Below, in pieces: positions 60,639 to 64,000 of a stretch of DNA of 64,000 bases. The notes below the pieces were generated by a model. It ran no database searches and had not been told where the DNA came from. It saw only the letters and a program-made list of their open reading frames with translations. The stretch lies in contig NZ_MDCB01000008.1 in NCBI RefSeq assembly GCF_002939705.1, positions 1 to 64,000 of the forward strand, read 5' to 3'. The stretch's first letter is position 1. Every line of letters begins with the position of its first letter. Source of the DNA: Xanthomonas albilineans. Its GTDB lineage: Bacteria > Pseudomonadota > Gammaproteobacteria > Xanthomonadales > Xanthomonadaceae. The position numbers were made by a program, and so were the translations under genes.

Positions 60639-61211
60639 ATGCCGCCACTGATCCTGGCCTCCACGTCCATCTACCGCCGCGAATTGCTGCTGCGACTCCG
60701 CCTACCGTTCGATTGCGTACGTCCGCAGGTCGAGGAGACACCACTGCCCGGCGAAACGCCGTTCACGCTGGCACAGCGTCTGGCTGCCGCCAAAGCAGCG
60801 GCCGTCGTCCCCCATGCCAGCGACGCCTGGGTCATCGGGGCCGACCAGGTCGCCGAACTGGACGGCCAACCACTGGGCAAGCCCGGCGATGCCGTCACGG
60901 CACGGGCGCAACTGGCGGCCATGTCCGGACGCACTGTGCGCTTCCACACCGCCGTGTGCCTGCAACGCGGCGCACGGACGCTACATGCATGCGACTTGAC
61001 CGAAGTGCAGTTCCGCGACCTGCACGCCGATGCCATCGCCCGTTACGTCGATGCCGAGCAACCGCTGGACTGCGCAGGCAGTTTCAAGTGCGAAGGTCTT
61101 GGCATCAGCCTGTTCCGCGCGATCAACACCCAGGATCCGACCGCGCTGATCGGGCTGCCCTTGATCGCGCTGGCCGGGCTACTGCGCGAGGCCGGCTATC
61201 TGCTCCCCTGA
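60639..61211 (+). CDS. maf: Maf-type nucleoside triphosphate pyrophosphatase (YceF-like)
   Basis: 190 residues. MPPLILASTSIYRRELLLRL is the Maf start; VEETPLPGETPFTLAQRLAA, VIGADQVAELDGQPLGKPG and CAGSFKCEGLGISLF are all family motifs, the last two of the YceF (m7GTP) type. It hydrolyses modified nucleotides. The ATG at 60639 is the conserved start. Divergent from yceD. A truncated membrane-protein frame overlaps its 3' end on the other strand. Confidence 0.93.
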   Translation: MPPLILASTSIYRRELLLRLRLPFDCVRPQVEETPLPGETPFTLAQRLAAAKAAAVVPHASDAWVIGADQVAELDGQPLGKPGDAVTARAQLAAMSGRTVRFHTAVCLQRGARTLHACDLTEVQFRDLHADAIARYVDAEQPLDCAGSFKCEGLGISLFRAINTQDPTALIGLPLIALAGLLREAGYLLP

Positions 61212-61871
61212 CCTCTGCAAAGGCTCGGCCGATCCGAATCGCGAGCATAGACCAAGATGCCCCGCAGATGGAACACACATGAGCAGCCGCTTGGCAACAG
61301 AAGATGCGCGATGCAGGAGAATCAACCCCAAGGCCACTGGAAACGCCACCAACGTCGTGGAAAAACCCAATACTCCAACCACCGTAACAGCCACAGCGAG
61401 CAAGTCACCCTTCCAAGCAAGCTGGGGATCGGTCAACACATAGACTGGCACGATGCATCCCAGCAAACTGACGAATACAGCGACCTGCCAGCCCCACTGC
61501 AAGTTGATCAAATGTCCAGGATAAAGTGCCAGGAACACGAACACGCATCCCCAGCCAGAATGCAGCCACACGCCGAATTCGCGCAGCACCATCCGTAGCA
61601 GAACCGCAGCAGAAAAACTCAGCAATACCACACTGACAAGACAATCCAGCCAAGTCTGGCCACCGGATACACGAGTCGTGAGCAGCAAAATCGCATAGGC
61701 CGCCGTGTGCAGATGGCTGCCATCGTGAACTTTCCAGAAATCCGATCTCGCCAAGTGTCCATCTTCCCAGGCTTGATAGATCGGCACCAAATCGATGTTA
61801 TCCCAGAGCAGAATCGGGATACGCCACGCCATTGCGAGGCACGCAGTGAGGACAATCCCAAATACAAACAA
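61179..61871 (-). pseudogene. Truncated polytopic membrane protein
   Basis: 230 codons. At least five hydrophobic helices (LFVFGIVLTACLAMAW-type start, TWLDCLVSVVLLSFSAAVLL, VFVFLALYPGHLINLQWGWQ, VAVFVSLLGCIVPVYVL, LLAVAVTVVGVLGFSTTLVA) with acidic loops (LLWDNIDLVPIYQAWEDG) resembling bacterial glycosyltransferase-like membrane proteins. The only start is a TTG inside what should be the first helix, with a stop just upstream, and the last ~35 residues overlap the 3' end of maf and look unrelated. Both ends seem cut, so it is probably a gene remnant. Confidence 0.55.
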
Positions 61872-62067
61872 CCACCAGACACTATGTCGGCCTCAACTGT
61901 CCAAACCGATATAAACATGTCGACAATACGCCGCGACCACGACTCATCTGCGCATCAATGCTATACATCGGCATTAAACTCTCGCCTCGCTAGCTTTCAT
62001 AAGACAGATTAAGATTCTGGAACGCAGAAATCGCCTCACGCCGTTCAATTCCACGATGCAATGGACT

Positions 62068-63918
62068 TTACTTCTTCGCATCCAAAATGATCGACTGCTC
62101 CAGCCAATCCTCGACGCTACCGTCGCGACCATAGAGGCGCAGACCAAGCCAATGCGTTCCCGGCGTCAGCGCGCTGGCGTCGAGCGTGGCACGGAAACCA
62201 ATGTTCGGATGGCCAGGATCGGTGGAGATATTCCAGAACGCGGCGACGTCATTGCGCTCGCCATAGCGTGCCTGCGCGGCAACCTTGCCATCGAGCAACA
62301 GCTCCACGCGCGCGATCCCGACCCCGTCCTTGAACGCCCAACCAGACACCTCCACACGACGCCCAACCGCTGCGTCGACAGCCGGCGTATCGATCCAGGC
62401 CATCGCCGGCGTGGTGCACGGGCCGGGCAGGCGCTGAGCCGGCAACGCAAATAACAGGAACCGCTGGCTGCCATGGTCACTGGACACCACCTGCGGCGGC
62501 GGCAATGGACCGACCAGGTCGCAGACTGCGTGGTAGCGCTGCAACAGCAGCCGGTATCGCATGTCGCTCGGCGAAAGCACCAGCAGGCGCGGTCCGTCGC
62601 GGTGGCCATCGCTGAGCAACCCCCATTGCCGCAGTTGCGCACTGCGCCCGTGCTTGGTGTTCAGCGGATGCGGCAGCACCTGAATGTCGGGATCGTGCAA
62701 TTGGAAACCGAGTTCGGCACCGACCTTGAAATTGTCCGCCAACACCTGTGTGCCCGCAGGCATCGTTGCCAGTTCGCGGCGCACCGCCGCCGCCAGCGGC
62801 TGCCAGCCGGCGAAATTGCGCGGGTAATATTTGTCGCCAGCAGCATGCTCGCGTACCGCCGGTAACGACACCGCCAAATAGTAGCCGAATGCGCCGATCA
62901 ACCCCAGCCCGGTCAGCAGCCAGGTCGCGCGACGCAGCCGCTTGGACCAGCCGTTGAGGATCACCGGCGTGGCGATCAACAAGGCCAGATAGCCTGGCAA
63001 CGGCCAGTGGAAACTGACCCGCTCGACATCGGTAAAGAAACCGAGCAGGAAGATGCCCAGAGTGGACACGCCACCGAGCAGACCGAAGTAACGCCACTGC
63101 ACCCGTGCTCCACCGTTACCGCCACCACGCGCGGCGATCAAGGCAACCTTTGCCATCGCCACCGCCAGCAATGGCGTCACCAACAGCAGTTGGATCAACA
63201 CGAACCCGATGCCGGCGGACTGGAAGCTCCAAGGGTGGCGATCGATCAACTGAAACTTGAGGCCAGCCTCGCCGTTGTCCACATTCCACGCCAGCAACGG
63301 CAGCCAGGCGACGATGCCCAGCGCCAGCGCGACCCACACCTGCGGATCGCGCAGCATGCGCCTACCCTGCGGAATCAGCAGCAAGGCGATCGCACCGACC
63401 CCGATCACGCCGACAAAACGGTAGTGACTCAGTGCACCGATGCTCAGACCCAGCGCCAATTCCACCGCACTCATCGCCTCGACCTTGCGTAGCAAACGCG
63501 CGCTGGCGTCGATGCACAGGATCGTCGCCAGCGCCATCGGTACGTCCGGCAACGCGAGAATACCCAGCGTCCCCGACAGGGGCATCAACAAGGTCAGACT
63601 GCCGGCACGCCAACCCGCCACCGCGCCGAACCAGCGCGTGGCAATGCGCGCGATCAGCCACGGCATCCCTGCACTCAACAACAGGAAGGGCGCGCGCAAC
63701 GCCAACAAATGATCGCCGCCGATGGCCACGCCCAGCCGCACCAGCCAGGCGGTGAGCCCAGGCAGATCGGAGTAAGCAGCGGCCAGATGCTGGCCCTCTT
63801 GCCAATAGAATGCTTCGTCCACGAATAATGGCAAATGCGCAGCCACCAGCAATTTGGCAGCCGTCACCACTATCCACAGCACCAGAAAGATGCTGCGTGC
63901 ACGTTGTTCGCCTTGCAT
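62068..63918 (-). CDS. GT39/ArnT-like membrane glycosyltransferase
   Basis: 616 residues. About ten membrane helices in the first 400 residues, with the first-loop acidic motif LFVDEAFYWQEGQHLAAAYS and DLPGLTAWLVRLG typical of the PMT/ArnT clan, which uses polyprenyl-phosphate sugars. A soluble C-terminus of ~200 residues follows (VLADNFKVGAELGFQLHDPD, VEVSGWAFKDGVGIARVELL) that looks like a beta-sandwich. Target probably lipid A, LPS or another envelope glycan; unknown. The ATG at 63918 has no strong ribosome binding site. Confidence 0.85.
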   Translation of the reverse strand: MQGEQRARSIFLVLWIVVTAAKLLVAAHLPLFVDEAFYWQEGQHLAAAYSDLPGLTAWLVRLGVAIGGDHLLALRAPFLLLSAGMPWLIARIATRWFGAVAGWRAGSLTLLMPLSGTLGILALPDVPMALATILCIDASARLLRKVEAMSAVELALGLSIGALSHYRFVGVIGVGAIALLLIPQGRRMLRDPQVWVALALGIVAWLPLLAWNVDNGEAGLKFQLIDRHPWSFQSAGIGFVLIQLLLVTPLLAVAMAKVALIAARGGGNGGARVQWRYFGLLGGVSTLGIFLLGFFTDVERVSFHWPLPGYLALLIATPVILNGWSKRLRRATWLLTGLGLIGAFGYYLAVSLPAVREHAAGDKYYPRNFAGWQPLAAAVRRELATMPAGTQVLADNFKVGAELGFQLHDPDIQVLPHPLNTKHGRSAQLRQWGLLSDGHRDGPRLLVLSPSDMRYRLLLQRYHAVCDLVGPLPPPQVVSSDHGSQRFLLFALPAQRLPGPCTTPAMAWIDTPAVDAAVGRRVEVSGWAFKDGVGIARVELLLDGKVAAQARYGERNDVAAFWNISTDPGHPNIGFRATLDASALTPGTHWLGLRLYGRDGSVEDWLEQSIILDAKK

Positions 63919-64000
63919 TGCCCGTAAACTCCCTCAAACCGTTGCGAGACCGCTGCGAGAATGCGATGCCGACTCCGCCCCGCTTACCGGGAATGCTAAC
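63919..64000. other. Window end, non-coding
   Basis: No gene seen in the last 82 bases; it is upstream of the glycosyltransferase gene and may hold its promoter. Confidence 0.3.

Overview
The window reads as a chromosomal segment of a Xanthomonas-type gammaproteobacterium (Xanthomonadaceae). It is GC-rich and densely coded. It has the pilS-pilR / pilB-pilA / pilC-pilD-coaE order, a yceD-rpmF-fabHDG-acpP-fabF-pabB-mltG-tmk-holB-pilZ run, three large TonB-dependent receptors and a propionate operon of the AcnD/PrpF type. The species cannot be fixed from the sequence alone; the many decayed insertion sequences would suit one of the reduced, early-branching xanthomonads.

Layout. 1-415: broken IS3-family element. 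0.6-2.7 kb: sucCD (TCA cycle). 3-11.7 kb: type IV pilus block with a sigma-54 sensor/regulator (PilS/PilR), assembly ATPase, pilin with a clear sigma-54 promoter, platform protein and prepilin peptidase, followed by coaE. 11.7-14.6 kb: a two-component system (regulator then sensor on the minus strand) with a 59-residue secreted, four-cysteine peptide gene between them, which has its own ribosome binding site, an upstream dyad and a terminator. 14.9-20.8 kb: rimK-type ligase, a TonB receptor and a Tat-exported phospholipase C with a candidate Pho box. 21-28.6 kb: purA, hflC/hflK, an acrylyl-CoA-reductase-type MDR enzyme, a PilH-like regulator, cbpA, hsp20 (sigma-32 promoter) and a Prx5-type peroxiredoxin. 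28.7-33.1 kb: an internally deleted IS21, a chemoreceptor with a flagellar-type promoter and a dead IS5-family element. 33.1-37.0 kb: TonB receptor plus glycerophosphodiesterase. 37.1-41.1 kb: TonB receptor, nucleoside hydrolase and HAD phosphatase, a probable nucleoside-scavenging operon. 41.5-48.3 kb: prpB, DUF1003, prpC, acnD, prpF (2-methylcitrate cycle). 48.4-50.1 kb: an AT-richer patch with two orphan hypotheticals ending at tRNA-Val. 50.2-60.5 kb: pilZ and the fatty-acid/lipid cluster; then maf, a truncated membrane protein and a GT39-type glycosyltransferase.

How the genes work together. Pilus biogenesis (pil block, PilH-like regulator, PilZ) and nutrient scavenging at the envelope (phospholipase C, glycerophosphodiesterase, nucleoside hydrolase, each near a TonB receptor) are the two recurring themes. 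The most unusual item is the peptide gene embedded in the two-component locus.
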